Part shown: positions 54,490-64,000 of the stretch, one piece after another
How the letters are laid out: the number at the start of each line of letters is the position of its first letter
Position numbering within the stretch: position 1 is the stretch's first letter
NCBI RefSeq assembly: GCF_030238365.1
Contig: NZ_JASSOT010000065.1
Span: 124,001 to 188,000 of the forward strand
Direction of reading: 5' to 3'
Length of the DNA: 64,000 nucleotides
DNA from: Lelliottia wanjuensis
Lineage (GTDB): Bacteria; Pseudomonadota; Gammaproteobacteria; Enterobacterales; Enterobacteriaceae
Position numbers and translations under genes: made by a program
Notes under the pieces: generated by a model
What the model saw: the letters and a program-made list of their open reading frames with translations, nothing else
Databases searched by the model: none
What the model was told of the DNA's origin: nothing

Positions 54490-55578
54490 ATGGCTCAGGT
54501 CTTTAATTTCAGTTCAGGTCCGGCAATGCTACCGGCGGATGTGCTTAAACAAGCTCAGCAGGAGCTTTGCGACTGGCAGGGTCTTGGTACATCGGTGATG
54601 GAAATCAGCCACCGTGGAAAAGAGTTTATCCAGGTTGCTGAAGAGGCAGAAAAGGATTTTCGCGATCTGCTGAATATCCCCTCGAACTACAAAGTATTGT
54701 TCTGCCACGGCGGCGGGCGCGGTCAGTTTGCGGGTATTCCACTGAACCTGCTGGGTGATAAAACGACAGCGGATTACGTCGATGCCGGTTACTGGGCCGC
54801 CAGCGCGGTGAAAGAAGCCAAAAAATACTGCACCCCGAATGTTATCGACGCGAAAATTACCGTCGATGGTCTGCGTGGTGTCACCCCGATGAGTGAATGG
54901 CAGCTGTCAGACAATGCGGCGTACCTTCACTACTGCCCGAACGAAACCATCGACGGGATCGCCATTCACGAAGAGCCGAATTTTGGCGACAACGTCATCG
55001 TGACCGCTGATTTATCTTCCACCATTCTCTCTGGCCCGCTGGATGTCAGCCGCTACGGCGTGATTTACGCTGGCGCGCAGAAAAACATCGGCCCGGCCGG
55101 GCTGACGCTGGTCATTGTTCGTGAAGACCTGTTAGGTAAAGCGCATCAGGCCTGTCCGTCGATTCTCGACTACACCGTCCTGAACGATAACGACTCCATG
55201 TTCAACACTCCGCCGACCTTTGCCTGGTATCTTTCTGGCCTGGTCTTTAAATGGCTGAAGAAAAATGGCGGCGTGGCGCAGATGGACAAGATTAATCAGC
55301 AGAAAGCGACTCTGCTGTACAGCGTAATTGACGGCAGTGATTTCTACCGCAATGACGTGGCCAAAGCGAACCGTTCCCGCATGAACGTGCCGTTCCAGCT
55401 TGCCGACAGCCAACTCGACAAAGTGTTCCTCGAAGAGTCCTTCGCTGCAGGTCTGCACGCGCTGAAAGGCCACCGCGTGGTGGGCGGCATGCGTGCTTCC
55501 ATCTACAACGCGATGCCGCTCGAAGGTGTTAAAGCGCTGACTGATTTTATGGTCGACTTCGAACGTCGCCACGGTTAA
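54490..55578 (+). CDS. serC: Phosphoserine aminotransferase
   Basis: The 362-aa class V aminotransferase begins [20 protein letters not shown]. The PLP lysine is in [16 protein letters not shown] (about residue 198). It acts in serine biosynthesis and also in pyridoxal phosphate synthesis. It shares an operon with aroA, 71 bp downstream, with an attenuating hairpin between them. Confidence 0.98.
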   Translation: MAQVFNFSSGPAMLPADVLKQAQQELCDWQGLGTSVMEISHRGKEFIQVAEEAEKDFRDLLNIPSNYKVLFCHGGGRGQFAGIPLNLLGDKTTADYVDAGYWAASAVKEAKKYCTPNVIDAKITVDGLRGVTPMSEWQLSDNAAYLHYCPNETIDGIAIHEEPNFGDNVIVTADLSSTILSGPLDVSRYGVIYAGAQKNIGPAGLTLVIVREDLLGKAHQACPSILDYTVLNDNDSMFNTPPTFAWYLSGLVFKWLKKNGGVAQMDKINQQKATLLYSVIDGSDFYRNDVAKANRSRMNVPFQLADSQLDKVFLEESFAAGLHALKGHRVVGGMRASIYNAMPLEGVKALTDFMVDFERRHG

Positions 55579-55595
55579 TCGCGCGAGTTTTTCAC

Positions 55596-55621
55596 CCCCG
55601 AAGCCCGACTTCGGGGTTTTT
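55596..55621 (+). terminator. Intercistronic terminator serC / aroA
   Basis: CCCCGAA-GCCCGAC-TTCGGGG with a following T run lies 18 bp after serC. In E. coli a similar signal partly separates serC and aroA expression. Confidence 0.8.
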
Positions 55622-55649
55622 ATTATGTTGATTTGAGAGTTAAGTTTTC

Positions 55650-56933
55650 ATGGAATCCCTGACGTTACAACCGATCGCGCGGGTAGATGGCACCATCAAT
55701 CTGCCTGGTTCAAAAAGTGTCTCGAACCGCGCCCTGCTGCTGGCTGCTCTGGCAAACGGCACCACCGTCCTCACCAATCTGCTGGACAGTGATGACGTTC
55801 GCCACATGCTGAATGCGCTGAAAGCGTTAGGTGTTCACTACACACTGTCAGCCGATCGTACGCGTTGTGAAGTGACAGGCAACGGCGGAGCGCTGCAAAC
55901 GACCGAAGAACTTGAGCTGTTTCTCGGTAACGCAGGTACGGCGATGCGTCCGCTGGCGGCCGCGCTGTGTCTGGGTAGCAACAATATTGTGCTGACCGGC
56001 GAGCCACGCATGAAGGAGCGCCCGATTGGCCATCTGGTGGATGCCCTGCGTCAGGGCGGCGCGCACATTGATTATCTGGAGCAGGAAAATTATCCGCCAC
56101 TGCGCCTGCGCGGTGGATTTACGGGCGGTGAAGTGGCTGTGGATGGTAGCGTGTCCAGCCAGTTCCTGACGGCGCTGCTGATGACGGCTCCACTGGCCCC
56201 GCAGGATACGGTGATTACCATCAAAGGCGAGCTGGTTTCTAAGCCTTACATCGATATCACCCTGCATCTGATGAAGACCTTTGGCGTTGAAGTTGAAAAC
56301 CAGGCGTATCAGCGCTTTGTGGTGCGCGGTGGGCAGGAGTACCAGTCGCCGGGCAACTACCTGGTGGAAGGCGATGCGTCATCTGCGTCCTATTTCCTCG
56401 CGGCGGGCGCGATTAAGGGCGGCACCGTTAAAGTCACCGGTATCGGTCGTAACAGCGTTCAGGGCGATATTCGCTTTGCCGACGTGCTGGAAAAAATGGG
56501 TGCCGAAATCACCTGGGGTGATGACTTTATCGCTTGCACGCGCGGTGAGCTGAACGCGATCGATATGGACATGAACCATATCCCTGATGCGGCGATGACT
56601 ATTGCCACGGCAGCGCTGTTTGCCAACGGCACCACTACGCTGCGCAATATCTACAACTGGCGTGTGAAAGAGACCGATCGCCTGTTCGCGATGGCGACGG
56701 AGCTGCGTAAAGTGGGTGCCGAAGTGGAAGAGGGCGAAGACTATATTCGCGTGACACCGCCGGCCAACCTGCAGGTCGCTGAAATTGGTACTTACAACGA
56801 TCACCGCATGGCGATGTGTTTCTCGCTGGTGGCGTTGTCTGATACACCGGTCACTATTCTTGATCCGAAATGCACCGCGAAAACCTTCCCGGATTATTTC
56901 GAGCAGCTGGCGCGCATCAGTACGCTTGCCTGA
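55650..56933 (+). CDS. aroA: EPSP synthase (3-phosphoshikimate 1-carboxyvinyltransferase)
   Basis: The 427-aa protein has the two family signatures [17 protein letters not shown] (near residue 20) and [17 protein letters not shown] (near 90). The catalytic region [20 protein letters not shown] follows near 337. It catalyses step six of the shikimate pathway. The GNAGTAMRP segment is the class I, glyphosate-sensitive form. Confidence 0.98.
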   Translation: MESLTLQPIARVDGTINLPGSKSVSNRALLLAALANGTTVLTNLLDSDDVRHMLNALKALGVHYTLSADRTRCEVTGNGGALQTTEELELFLGNAGTAMRPLAAALCLGSNNIVLTGEPRMKERPIGHLVDALRQGGAHIDYLEQENYPPLRLRGGFTGGEVAVDGSVSSQFLTALLMTAPLAPQDTVITIKGELVSKPYIDITLHLMKTFGVEVENQAYQRFVVRGGQEYQSPGNYLVEGDASSASYFLAAGAIKGGTVKVTGIGRNSVQGDIRFADVLEKMGAEITWGDDFIACTRGELNAIDMDMNHIPDAAMTIATAALFANGTTTLRNIYNWRVKETDRLFAMATELRKVGAEVEEGEDYIRVTPPANLQVAEIGTYNDHRMAMCFSLVALSDTPVTILDPKCTAKTFPDYFEQLARISTLA

Positions 56934-56951
56934 GTACACATGCCCGATATG

Positions 56952-56981
56952 AAAAAGCCGACCATGAGTCGGCTTTTTTTT
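56952..56981 (+). terminator. Terminator of serC-aroA
   Basis: AAAAAGCCGAC-CATGA-GTCGGCTTTTTTTT, 18 bp after the aroA stop. Confidence 0.92.
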
Positions 56982-57086
56982 GGTCCCGTTTCAAACTTTT
57001 TTAAGGATCCACAGGAGTGCTATCTTCGCGTGAACTTTGTGGGATAACCCATAATTTTTCAATATGTTAATCAACGGAAGATAGAT

Positions 57087-57854
57087 ATGAATAATCGTAA
57101 ACTGCTTTTATCGCTGGCGATTGCTGCCACGCTGCTTTCTGGCTGTAAAAACATGGGCGGCGTCGATGCAAATGGGCTCGCCAGCGCCGGGATGTCCGCC
57201 TATCAGGCCGCTACCCTCACGGATGCTGATGCAAAAGCAATCGCCAACGGCGGCTGTAAGGAGCTGGACAGCCAAAATGATATTGCTGGCGCTTCAAGCA
57301 AATACACTAAGCGTATCAATAAAATAGCTAAGGCGTTGGGCAATAATATTAACGGCACACCCGTCAACTATAAGGTGTATTTGACCAGCGATATCAATGC
57401 CTGGGCGATGGCAAATGGTTGCGTCCGTGTATACAGCAGCCTGATGGATATGATGACAGACAACGAAATTGAAGGTGTGCTGGGTCATGAGCTAGGGCAT
57501 GTGGCGTTAGGTCATTCCCGTAAAGCGATGCAGACAGCTTATGCCACCGTAGCGGCTCGCGATGCCGTCTCTGCAACCAGCGGGGTGGCGGCTCAGCTTA
57601 CGCAATCGCAGTTAGGTGATATTGCCGAAGGGGCAATAAACTCTGCGTTTTCGCGTAGTCAGGAATCAGAAGCCGATGATTTCTCTTATGATCTGCTCAA
57701 AAAACGCAAAATCAGTACTGCGGGCTTAGCCAGTAGCTTCGACAAACTGGCTGCGCTCGACGGCGCTCATGCCAAATCCCTGTTTGATTCACATCCGCCT
57801 TCGGCTGAACGTGCCCAGCATATCCGCGATCGTATTGCGGCAGACAAGAAGTAA
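57087..57854 (+). CDS. ycaL: YcaL, M48-family metalloprotease lipoprotein
   Basis: The 255-aa protein has a lipoprotein signal ending in the lipobox LLSGC (Cys20). The zinc site HELGH is in GVLGHELGHVALGHS (about 133-142), with a third ligand Glu in SRSQESEADDFSYDLL. YcaL is a periplasmic protease that, with relatives such as LoiP and BepA, removes stalled LptD or BAM substrates in E. coli. Confidence 0.93.
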   Translation: MNNRKLLLSLAIAATLLSGCKNMGGVDANGLASAGMSAYQAATLTDADAKAIANGGCKELDSQNDIAGASSKYTKRINKIAKALGNNINGTPVNYKVYLTSDINAWAMANGCVRVYSSLMDMMTDNEIEGVLGHELGHVALGHSRKAMQTAYATVAARDAVSATSGVAAQLTQSQLGDIAEGAINSAFSRSQESEADDFSYDLLKKRKISTAGLASSFDKLAALDGAHAKSLFDSHPPSAERAQHIRDRIAADKK

Positions 57855-58023
57855 CGCTTTGACTTACGGGTTGGTTTCACACCAGCCCGTACTTTAATGT
57901 CTATTTCTTCTACACTCACCTTCAAACATTCCGTTATTTACACGCAACATTAACGGTTGCTGGCAATGGCGCGTATAATGCGCGGCGTTTATGTAACTGA
58001 CGCCTCTAATGAAGGAGAGAACG

Positions 58024-58707
58024 ATGACAGCAATTGCCCCGGTAATTACCATTGATGGGCCAAGCGGTGCAGGTAAAGGCACCTTGTGCAAAGCGATGGC
58101 GGAAGCATTGCAATGGCATCTTTTAGACTCAGGAGCAATCTATCGCGTTCTGGCGTTAGCGGCACTGCATCATCATGTGGATGTGGCTTCTGAAGAAGCA
58201 CTAGTCCCGCTGGCAGCACATCTTGACGTCCGCTTCGTCTCGACGAATGGCAATCTTGAGGTCATCCTTGAAGGGGAAGACGTCAGCGGTGAGATCCGTA
58301 CTCAGGAAGTGGCGAATGCTGCATCACAGGTGGCTGCGTTCCCGCGCGTTCGCGAGGCGCTGCTGCGTCGTCAGCGTGCGTTCCGTGAAGCGCCTGGTCT
58401 GATAGCGGACGGTCGTGATATGGGAACCGTGGTATTTCCTGACGCGCCGGTGAAAATTTTCCTTGACGCTTCGTCGGAAGAGCGCGCGCAACGTCGTATG
58501 CTTCAGTTGCAGGAAAATGGCTTTAGTGTTAACTTTGAACGCCTTTTATCCGAGATAAAAGAGCGCGATGACCGCGATCGGAATCGTGCTGTAGCGCCAC
58601 TTGTTCCGGCAGACGATGCTTTAGTGCTCGATTCTACCCGTTTAACTATTGAGCAAGTGATTGAAAAAGCGTTACAATACGCGCGCCAGAAATTGGCACT
58701 CGCTTAA
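58024..58707 (+). CDS. cmk: Cytidylate kinase
   Basis: The ATG at 58024, preceded by AAGGAGAGAACG, gives 227 aa. The P-loop is [12 protein letters not shown] and the CMP region is [15 protein letters not shown]. The LID arginines are in [11 protein letters not shown]. It phosphorylates CMP and dCMP. The E. coli rpsA promoters begin within or after this gene. Confidence 0.97.
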   Translation: MTAIAPVITIDGPSGAGKGTLCKAMAEALQWHLLDSGAIYRVLALAALHHHVDVASEEALVPLAAHLDVRFVSTNGNLEVILEGEDVSGEIRTQEVANAASQVAAFPRVREALLRRQRAFREAPGLIADGRDMGTVVFPDAPVKIFLDASSEERAQRRMLQLQENGFSVNFERLLSEIKERDDRDRNRAVAPLVPADDALVLDSTRLTIEQVIEKALQYARQKLALA

Positions 58708-58816
58708 TCGCGACAGATTTGTAGTACCCCCGCTGCAATGGATTGACGGCGGGTATGTGAAACAACCCCATCCGGCATGGAGCCAGGTGGACGTTATATT
58801 AACCTGAAGATTAAAC
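58708..58816 (+). promoter_or_regulatory. rpsA leader, likely autogenous control region
   Basis: The 109-nt leader contains paired segments (CCCCCGCTG / GACGGCGGG) and has no strong Shine-Dalgarno, only GAAG before ATTAAACATG. The E. coli rpsA leader is likewise SD-poor and highly structured, and S1 protein represses its own translation there. Confidence 0.5.
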
Positions 58817-60490
58817 ATGACTGAATCTTTTGCTCAACTATTTGAAGAATCCTTAAAAACAATCGAAACCCGTCCGGGTTCCATCGTTCGTGGTGTTGTT
58901 GTTGCTATCGACAAAGATATCGTACTGGTTGACGCCGGTCTGAAATCTGAGTCTGCCATTCCGGCAGAGCAGTTCAAAAACGCCCAGGGCGAGCTGGAAA
59001 TCCAGGTAGGTGACGAAGTTGACGTTGCACTGGATGCAGTAGAAGACGGCTTCGGTGAAACTCTGCTGTCCCGTGAGAAAGCTAAACGTCACGAAGCTTG
59101 GATCACGCTGGAAAAAGCTTACGAAGAAGCTGAAACTGTAGTCGGTGTTATCAACGGCAAAGTTAAAGGTGGCTTCACTGTTGAGCTGAACGGTATTCGC
59201 GCGTTCCTGCCAGGTTCTCTGGTAGACGTTCGTCCGGTTCGCGACACTCTGCACCTCGAAGGCAAAGAGCTTGAGTTCAAAGTTATCAAGCTTGACCAGA
59301 AGCGTAACAACGTTGTTGTTTCCCGTCGTGCCGTTATCGAATCTGAGAACAGCGCAGAGCGCGATCAGCTGCTGGAAAACCTGCAGGAAGGCATGGAAGT
59401 TAAAGGTATCGTTAAGAACCTCACTGACTACGGTGCATTCGTTGATCTGGGTGGCGTTGATGGCCTGCTGCACATCACCGACATGGCGTGGAAACGCGTT
59501 AAACACCCAAGCGAAATCGTGAACGTTGGCGACGAAATCACTGTTAAAGTGCTGAAGTTCGACCGCGAGCGTACTCGTGTATCTCTGGGCCTGAAACAGC
59601 TGGGCGAAGATCCATGGGTCGCTATCGCTAAACGTTACCCAGAAGGTACTAAACTGACTGGTCGCGTTACCAACCTGACCGACTACGGCTGCTTCGTTGA
59701 AATCGAAGAAGGCGTTGAAGGCCTGGTGCACGTTTCCGAAATGGACTGGACCAACAAAAACATCCACCCATCCAAAGTTGTTAACGTTGGTGATGTAGTG
59801 GAAGTGATGGTTCTGGATATCGACGAAGAACGTCGTCGTATCTCCCTGGGCCTGAAGCAGTGCAAAAACAACCCATGGCAGCAGTTCGCGGAAACCCACA
59901 ACAAGGGCGACCGTGTTGAAGGTAAAATCAAGTCTATCACTGACTTCGGTATCTTCATCGGCCTGGACGGCGGCATCGACGGCCTGGTTCACCTGTCTGA
60001 CATCTCCTGGAACGTTGCAGGCGAAGAAGCAGTACGTGAATACAAAAAAGGCGACGAAATCGCTGCAGTTGTTCTGCAGGTTGACGCAGAACGTGAGCGT
60101 ATCTCTCTGGGCGTTAAACAGCTCGCAGAAGATCCGTTCAATAACTGGGTTGCACTGAACAAGAAAGGCGCAATCGTAAACGGTAAAGTGACTGCAGTTG
60201 ACGCGAAAGGCGCAACCGTAGAACTGGCTGACGGCGTTGAAGGTTACCTGCGCGCTTCCGAAGCTTCACGTGACCGCGTTGAAGATGCAACTCTGGTTCT
60301 GAGCGTTGGCGATGACGTTGAAGCTAAATTCACCGGCGTTGACCGTAAGAACCGTGCAATCAGCCTGTCTGTTCGTGCTAAAGACGAAGCTGATGAGAAA
60401 GATGCCATCGCAACTGTTAACAAACAGGAAGATGCAGGTTTCTCCAACAACGCAATGGCTGAAGCTTTCAAAGCAGCTAAAGGCGAGTAA
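58817..60490 (+). CDS. rpsA: Ribosomal protein S1
   Basis: The 557-aa protein has six S1 OB-fold repeats, seen as recurring blocks such as [40 protein letters not shown] and [20 protein letters not shown]. The first two bind the 30S subunit and the rest bind mRNA. Codon usage is extremely biased to abundant tRNAs. Confidence 0.99.
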   Translation: MTESFAQLFEESLKTIETRPGSIVRGVVVAIDKDIVLVDAGLKSESAIPAEQFKNAQGELEIQVGDEVDVALDAVEDGFGETLLSREKAKRHEAWITLEKAYEEAETVVGVINGKVKGGFTVELNGIRAFLPGSLVDVRPVRDTLHLEGKELEFKVIKLDQKRNNVVVSRRAVIESENSAERDQLLENLQEGMEVKGIVKNLTDYGAFVDLGGVDGLLHITDMAWKRVKHPSEIVNVGDEITVKVLKFDRERTRVSLGLKQLGEDPWVAIAKRYPEGTKLTGRVTNLTDYGCFVEIEEGVEGLVHVSEMDWTNKNIHPSKVVNVGDVVEVMVLDIDEERRRISLGLKQCKNNPWQQFAETHNKGDRVEGKIKSITDFGIFIGLDGGIDGLVHLSDISWNVAGEEAVREYKKGDEIAAVVLQVDAERERISLGVKQLAEDPFNNWVALNKKGAIVNGKVTAVDAKGATVELADGVEGYLRASEASRDRVEDATLVLSVGDDVEAKFTGVDRKNRAISLSVRAKDEADEKDAIATVNKQEDAGFSNNAMAEAFKAAKGE

Positions 60491-60510
60491 TTCAAGAGCT
60501 CTAAATCATT

Positions 60511-60617
60511 TGAGCGGTAACAAGGCAACGAGCCTGATAACCCCAGGAGCCTACTTAAGTAAGTGACTGGGGTGTGCAGGCGAAGTTAACGCAGTGACCG
60601 CTCGAAGGATAACGAGC
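60511..60617 (+). repeat. Highly structured RNA-like element between rpsA and ihfB
   Basis: Nested pairing: GAGCGGT (60512-60518) with ACCGCTC (60597-60603), GCCTG (60532-60536) with CAGGC (60577-60581), CCCCAG (60541-60546) with CTGGGG (60567-60572), and ACTT with AAGT at the tip. A competing hairpin GCTCG/CGAGC (60600-60617) overlaps the outer stem. The wording (GATAACCCCAGGAGC, GTGACTGGGG, GAAGGATAACGAG) resembles enterobacterial repeat RNAs like the rtT element of the tyrT operon, but I cannot confirm the family. It occupies the place where E. coli has a simple rpsA terminator-like hairpin. Confidence 0.5.
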
Positions 60618-60621
60618 AGAC

Positions 60622-60650
60622 TTGACAGATTGCAGGATTCGTTCTGTAAT
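60622..60650 (+). promoter_or_regulatory. ihfB promoter
   Basis: -35 TTGACA (60622-60627) is perfect and -10 TGTAAT (60645-60650) is at 17-bp spacing. The same TTGACAGATTGCAG segment lies upstream of E. coli ihfB. Confidence 0.7.
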
Positions 60651-60658
60651 CAATAACA

Positions 60659-60685
60659 AAGGGCGGCTACGGCCGCCCTTGTTTA
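60659..60685 (+). terminator. Hairpin in the rpsA-ihfB interval
   Basis: AAGGGCGGC-TAC-GGCCGCCCTTG forms a strong stem, but the T run is only three bases. It is downstream of the ihfB promoter, so it may end rpsA transcripts or protect the ihfB leader. Confidence 0.6.
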
Positions 60686-60727
60686 ATAAGCTGTTCAGCT
60701 AATTGGTTTGAAGGAACCGGAGGAATC

Positions 60728-61015
60728 ATGACCAAGTCAGAATTGATTGAAAGACTTGCCAGTCAACAATCGCACATCCCCGCAAAAGCAGTGGAAGATG
60801 CAGTGAAAGAGATGCTAGAGCATATGGCCTCGACTCTTGCACAAGGCGAGCGCATTGAAATCCGCGGTTTCGGTAGTTTCTCTCTGCATTATCGTGCTCC
60901 ACGAACCGGGCGTAACCCGAAGACTGGCGATAAAGTCGACCTGGAAGGCAAATACGTTCCGCACTTTAAGCCGGGTAAAGAACTGCGCGATCGCGCCAAT
61001 ATTTACGGGAACTGA
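60728..61015 (+). CDS. ihfB: Integration host factor subunit beta
   Basis: The 95-aa HU-family protein begins [20 protein letters not shown] and has the DNA-binding beta arm in [19 protein letters not shown], including the conserved Pro. It is one residue longer than E. coli IhfB (a final Asn). IHF bends DNA at WATCAANNNNTTR; a matching site lies in the CRISPR leader of this window. Confidence 0.98.
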   Translation: MTKSELIERLASQQSHIPAKAVEDAVKEMLEHMASTLAQGERIEIRGFGSFSLHYRAPRTGRNPKTGDKVDLEGKYVPHFKPGKELRDRANIYGN

Positions 61016-61049
61016 GTTTAGCCTGCGGGCGAAACTGGGTTATCTAAAG

Positions 61050-61073
61050 AAAGCACCTTCGGGTGCTTTTTTT
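61050..61073 (+). terminator. Terminator of ihfB
   Basis: AAAGCACC-TTCG-GGTGCTTTTTTT, a perfect UUCG tetraloop hairpin with a T run. Confidence 0.93.
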
Positions 61074-61228
61074 ATTGGCGACAACCCAAACTGGAAGCCT
61101 CTCCGCATTTCATATTTATCATTGCTGCAAATACAAATAATCCCTTCGGCAAAGACTGTAATTTCACTTTTTCCTCCCTGACGCCCTGATATTCCTGATG
61201 CACACTGCCCCAAAACAGGGAGGTGTTC

Positions 61229-63493
61229 ATGGGTATTCCTGCAATCAGTGCTTGTCTCATCATGGCGATAATACCGTTGCTGTGGCTGCCTTCGCTGCCC
61301 GGTCTGCCAGTCATCTGGGTATGTATTGCCGTTGGCATTCTGCTGGCTGCACAGCGTCTGATCTATCTGCGCTATACCGGCTTATGGCTGCTGTTTTTTG
61401 CCTGGGGTGTGTTAGCGGCGCAGGAAGCCATCTGGCCGATGCAGCATCTAACGGATGGCCCACAGCAGGCTGAAGTGGCGATTACCGCCACTGATGGGGC
61501 CACCACGCATCAGGGACAGATTGTGCGCCTGAACGGCAAACCCTGGCGCTCAACGACCGGTGTAATGCTATACGGCAATTACTTACCGCAGCCCGCGTGT
61601 GCGGGACAGCGGTGGGCAATGACACTGCGCCTTCGCGCCGTTCACGGTGAGCTCAACGACGGCGGATACGACTCGCAGCGAAGCGCGCTAGCTTCACATC
61701 AGCCTTTAACCGGGAGGTTCACTCACGCAGAAGTGCTGGAGGCAAACTGCAGTTTGCGGGCACGATATCTCAACTCTCTCACCGCAGAGCTGAAACCTTA
61801 TCAGTGGGGCACCGTTATTCTCGGGTTGGGGATGGGCGAGCGCCTCGCGGTCGCGCAAGAGGTCAAAAAGCTAATGCGTGAGACCGGCACATTGCACCTG
61901 ATGGCGATCTCGGGTTTGCATATTGCTCTTGCGGCATCCCTCGTCTGGCTTATCGTGCGTGGACTCCAGTTTTTACTTCCGTGTCAGTGGATAGACTGGC
62001 GCACGCCGTTGCTGGCAGGCGTTTGCTTCGCAGCGTTTTATGCATGGCTCACCGGGATGCAACCGCCAGCATTGCGAACGGTCGTCTCGATCGCGGTGCT
62101 GGCGGCGCTACGCCTGAGCGGACGGCAGTGGTCGCCGTGGCTGGTCTGGCTGTGCTGTGTGGCGGCTATTCTGTTTATCGATCCGCTGGCCGTGCTTTCG
62201 CAAAGTCTGGCCCTGTCGGCGTTCGCCGTCGCCGCGCTGATTTTCTGGTATCAGTGGCTGCCATTCCCTCAGTGGCCGGTTCACCAGTGGATAAAACCGC
62301 TACTGGCATTGCTGCACCTGCAACTGGGTATGCTGTTTTTGCTCTTACCGCTCCAGGTCAGTATTTTTCACGGGATGAGCATTTCCTCTCTGGTCGCCAA
62401 CCTCTTTGCCGTGCCGCTGGTTACCTTTATCTCCGTACCGCTGATTTTGGCCGGAATGCTGCTGCATCTGAGCGGACTCGGTTTGCTGGAAGCAAAGATC
62501 TGGTTTCTGGCCGACAAATCGCTGGATCTGCTCTTTCGACTGTTAAAGGCATTACCGGATGGCTGGATCGATATTGATGAGCGCTGGCTGGCGGCGGCCT
62601 GTCTTCCCTGGCTTGCCATTATGGTCTGGCGTGTACGTGCCTGGAAATCGGCCCCAGCCGTGTGCATCGCGGGAAGTGTATTGCTGACATTTCCTTTGTG
62701 GCGTTCGCATAAAACAGAAGGCTGGACGGTTCATATGCTGGATATCGGACAGGGTCTGGCGATGGTCGTCGAACGTCAGGGGAAGGCGATTTTATACGAT
62801 ACCGGGTTAGCCTGGCCGGGTGGCGACAGTGGGCAGCAGCAGATCATCCCCTGGCTGCGCTGGCATCATCTGACGCCGGAAGGGGTGATTATTAGTCACG
62901 AGCACATGGACCATATCGGCGGATTGAACTCGTTGCTTAATGCCTGGCCTACGATGTGGATAAAGAGTCCGCTGGGTTGGGCCGGGCATCAGCCCTGTTT
63001 TCGTGGCGAGCACTGGCAGTGGCAGGGCCTGACCTTTACGGTTCACTGGCCGCCGAAGGGGTATCAGGCGCAGGGGAACAACCATTCGTGCGTGGTGAAG
63101 ATTGACGATGGCGAGCACAGCGTGTTGCTCACCGGGGATATCGAAGCGACAGCCGAGCAGTTGATGTTAAGCCATCGCTGGCAGTGGCTAAGGTCTACAC
63201 TTATCCAGGTGCCGCATCATGGGAGTAATACCTCGTCTTCACTGCCGCTTGTCCAGCGCGTGGAAGGGAAGGTCGCTTTAGCCTCTGCGGCGCGCTACAA
63301 CGCATGGCATTTTCCGTCAGTAAAAGTCGTCAGGCGCTATAAAAAGGAGGGCTATTCTTGGTTCGATACACCGCAATCCGGGCAAATCTCAGTCAGTTTT
63401 TCGCCACGAGGCTGGCAAATCCATCGCTTACGAGATCAAATTTTACCTCGTTGGTACCATCAGTGGTTTGGCGCGCCCGTAGATAACGGGTAG
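61229..63493 (+). CDS. ycaI: YcaI, ComEC/Rec2-family DNA uptake channel
   Basis: The ATG at 61229 after GGGAGGTG gives 754 aa, the E. coli length. The N-terminal OB-like part (CAGQRWAMTLRLRAVHGELN) is followed by the ComEC competence domain with about ten membrane helices (ISGLHIALAASLVWL; LTGMQPPALRTVVS). The C-terminal metallo-beta-lactamase domain has SHEHMDHIGG, LLTGDIEA and VPHHGSNTSS. Family members pass single-stranded DNA across the inner membrane. In E. coli it is required for growth on DNA as a nutrient or for transformation-like uptake. Confidence 0.93.
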   Translation: MGIPAISACLIMAIIPLLWLPSLPGLPVIWVCIAVGILLAAQRLIYLRYTGLWLLFFAWGVLAAQEAIWPMQHLTDGPQQAEVAITATDGATTHQGQIVRLNGKPWRSTTGVMLYGNYLPQPACAGQRWAMTLRLRAVHGELNDGGYDSQRSALASHQPLTGRFTHAEVLEANCSLRARYLNSLTAELKPYQWGTVILGLGMGERLAVAQEVKKLMRETGTLHLMAISGLHIALAASLVWLIVRGLQFLLPCQWIDWRTPLLAGVCFAAFYAWLTGMQPPALRTVVSIAVLAALRLSGRQWSPWLVWLCCVAAILFIDPLAVLSQSLALSAFAVAALIFWYQWLPFPQWPVHQWIKPLLALLHLQLGMLFLLLPLQVSIFHGMSISSLVANLFAVPLVTFISVPLILAGMLLHLSGLGLLEAKIWFLADKSLDLLFRLLKALPDGWIDIDERWLAAACLPWLAIMVWRVRAWKSAPAVCIAGSVLLTFPLWRSHKTEGWTVHMLDIGQGLAMVVERQGKAILYDTGLAWPGGDSGQQQIIPWLRWHHLTPEGVIISHEHMDHIGGLNSLLNAWPTMWIKSPLGWAGHQPCFRGEHWQWQGLTFTVHWPPKGYQAQGNNHSCVVKIDDGEHSVLLTGDIEATAEQLMLSHRWQWLRSTLIQVPHHGSNTSSSLPLVQRVEGKVALASAARYNAWHFPSVKVVRRYKKEGYSWFDTPQSGQISVSFSPRGWQIHRLRDQILPRWYHQWFGAPVDNG

Positions 63494-63529
63494 AATATGC
63501 GGCTATTTCAACAAATGCTGGTTTTATGA

Positions 63530-64000
63530 ATGCATAACGACAAAGATCTCTCCACGTGGCAGACCTTCCGCCGACTCTGGCCGATGATTGCACCCTTCAA
63601 AACAGGTCTGATCGTGGCGGGTGTCGCGTTAATCCTCAACGCAGCAAGCGATACCTTTATGCTGTCGCTCCTCAAACCGTTACTGGATGACGGTTTTGGT
63701 AAAACGGATCGCTCAGTGTTGCTATGGATGCCTCTGGTGGTTATCGGACTGATGATCTTACGTGGCATCACCAGCTATATTTCCAGCTACTGCATTTCCT
63801 GGGTATCGGGAAAAGTGGTAATGACCATGCGTCGCCGCCTGTTCAGCCATATGATGGGCATGCCGGTCTCCTTCTTTGACAAGCAGTCCACCGGGACCTT
63901 GCTGTCGCGCATCACCTACGATTCTGAGCAAGTCGCGTCGTCCTCTTCCAGCGCCCTGATTACCGTGGTGCGTGAAGGTGCGTCGATCATCGGCCTGTTC
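63530..64000 (+). CDS. msbA: MsbA, lipid A flippase (5' part only)
   Basis: The 157 codons visible begin [20 protein letters not shown], as in enteric MsbA, and continue past the window edge. The first two or three membrane helices are present; the ABC domain lies outside. MsbA flips core-lipid A across the inner membrane. The ATG at 63530 is 36 bp after ycaI, in the ycaI-msbA-lpxK arrangement. Confidence 0.95.
   Translation, partial: MHNDKDLSTWQTFRRLWPMIAPFKTGLIVAGVALILNAASDTFMLSLLKPLLDDGFGKTDRSVLLWMPLVVIGLMILRGITSYISSYCISWVSGKVVMTMRRRLFSHMMGMPVSFFDKQSTGTLLSRITYDSEQVASSSSSALITVVREGASIIGLF

Overview
The window is chromosomal DNA of an enterobacterium (family Enterobacteriaceae, close to Enterobacter, Lelliottia, Leclercia or Citrobacter). 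This rests on near-complete synteny with the E. coli segment from ltaE/poxB to msbA, on protein lengths and motifs matching the E. coli orthologues, and on REP/BIME palindromes between genes. I do not name a species. Almost all of it is core genome.

Layout. 1-9.99 kb: poxB, a DoxX-like gene, hcr-hcp (nitrosative stress), lysO, aqpZ, the OLD-family gene ybjD and ybjX. 10.1-16.5 kb: macAB, cspD, clpS-clpA. 16.5-27.3 kb: the accessory part. It holds a 50-bp tandem repeat, a promoter with a highly structured leader resembling phage C4 antisense RNA, one unrecognised 146-aa gene, a 20-repeat CRISPR array, and a complete type I-F cas operon (cas1, cas2-3, csy1, csy2, csy3, cas6f). 27.4-34.3 kb: infA, aat, cydC-cydD, trxB, lrp. 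34.4-41.6 kb: ftsK, lolA, rarA, serS. 41.8-51.3 kb: anaerobic metabolism (dmsABC, ycaD, pflA, pflB, focA). 51.7-64 kb: ycaO, ycaP, serC-aroA, ycaL, cmk, rpsA, ihfB, ycaI (comEC-like) and the start of msbA.

How the genes work together. ClpS, ClpA and Aat form the N-degron pathway; the CRISPR-Cas island lies between clpSA and infA-aat. The Dms, Pfl, FocA and Hcp/Hcr genes respond to anaerobiosis or NO, and candidate FNR and NsrR operators are visible upstream of hcp, dmsA and focA. CydDC and TrxB act in thiol redox balance. LolA, MsbA and MacAB act in envelope biogenesis and export.

The clpA-infA interval is a known site for type I-F CRISPR loci in E. coli. The tRNA gene serW, found there in E. 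coli, is not visible here. The most unusual material is next to the CRISPR leader: the C4-like leader RNA with its unknown ORF, and the 50-bp tandem repeat. A structured repeat element between rpsA and the ihfB promoter is also noteworthy.
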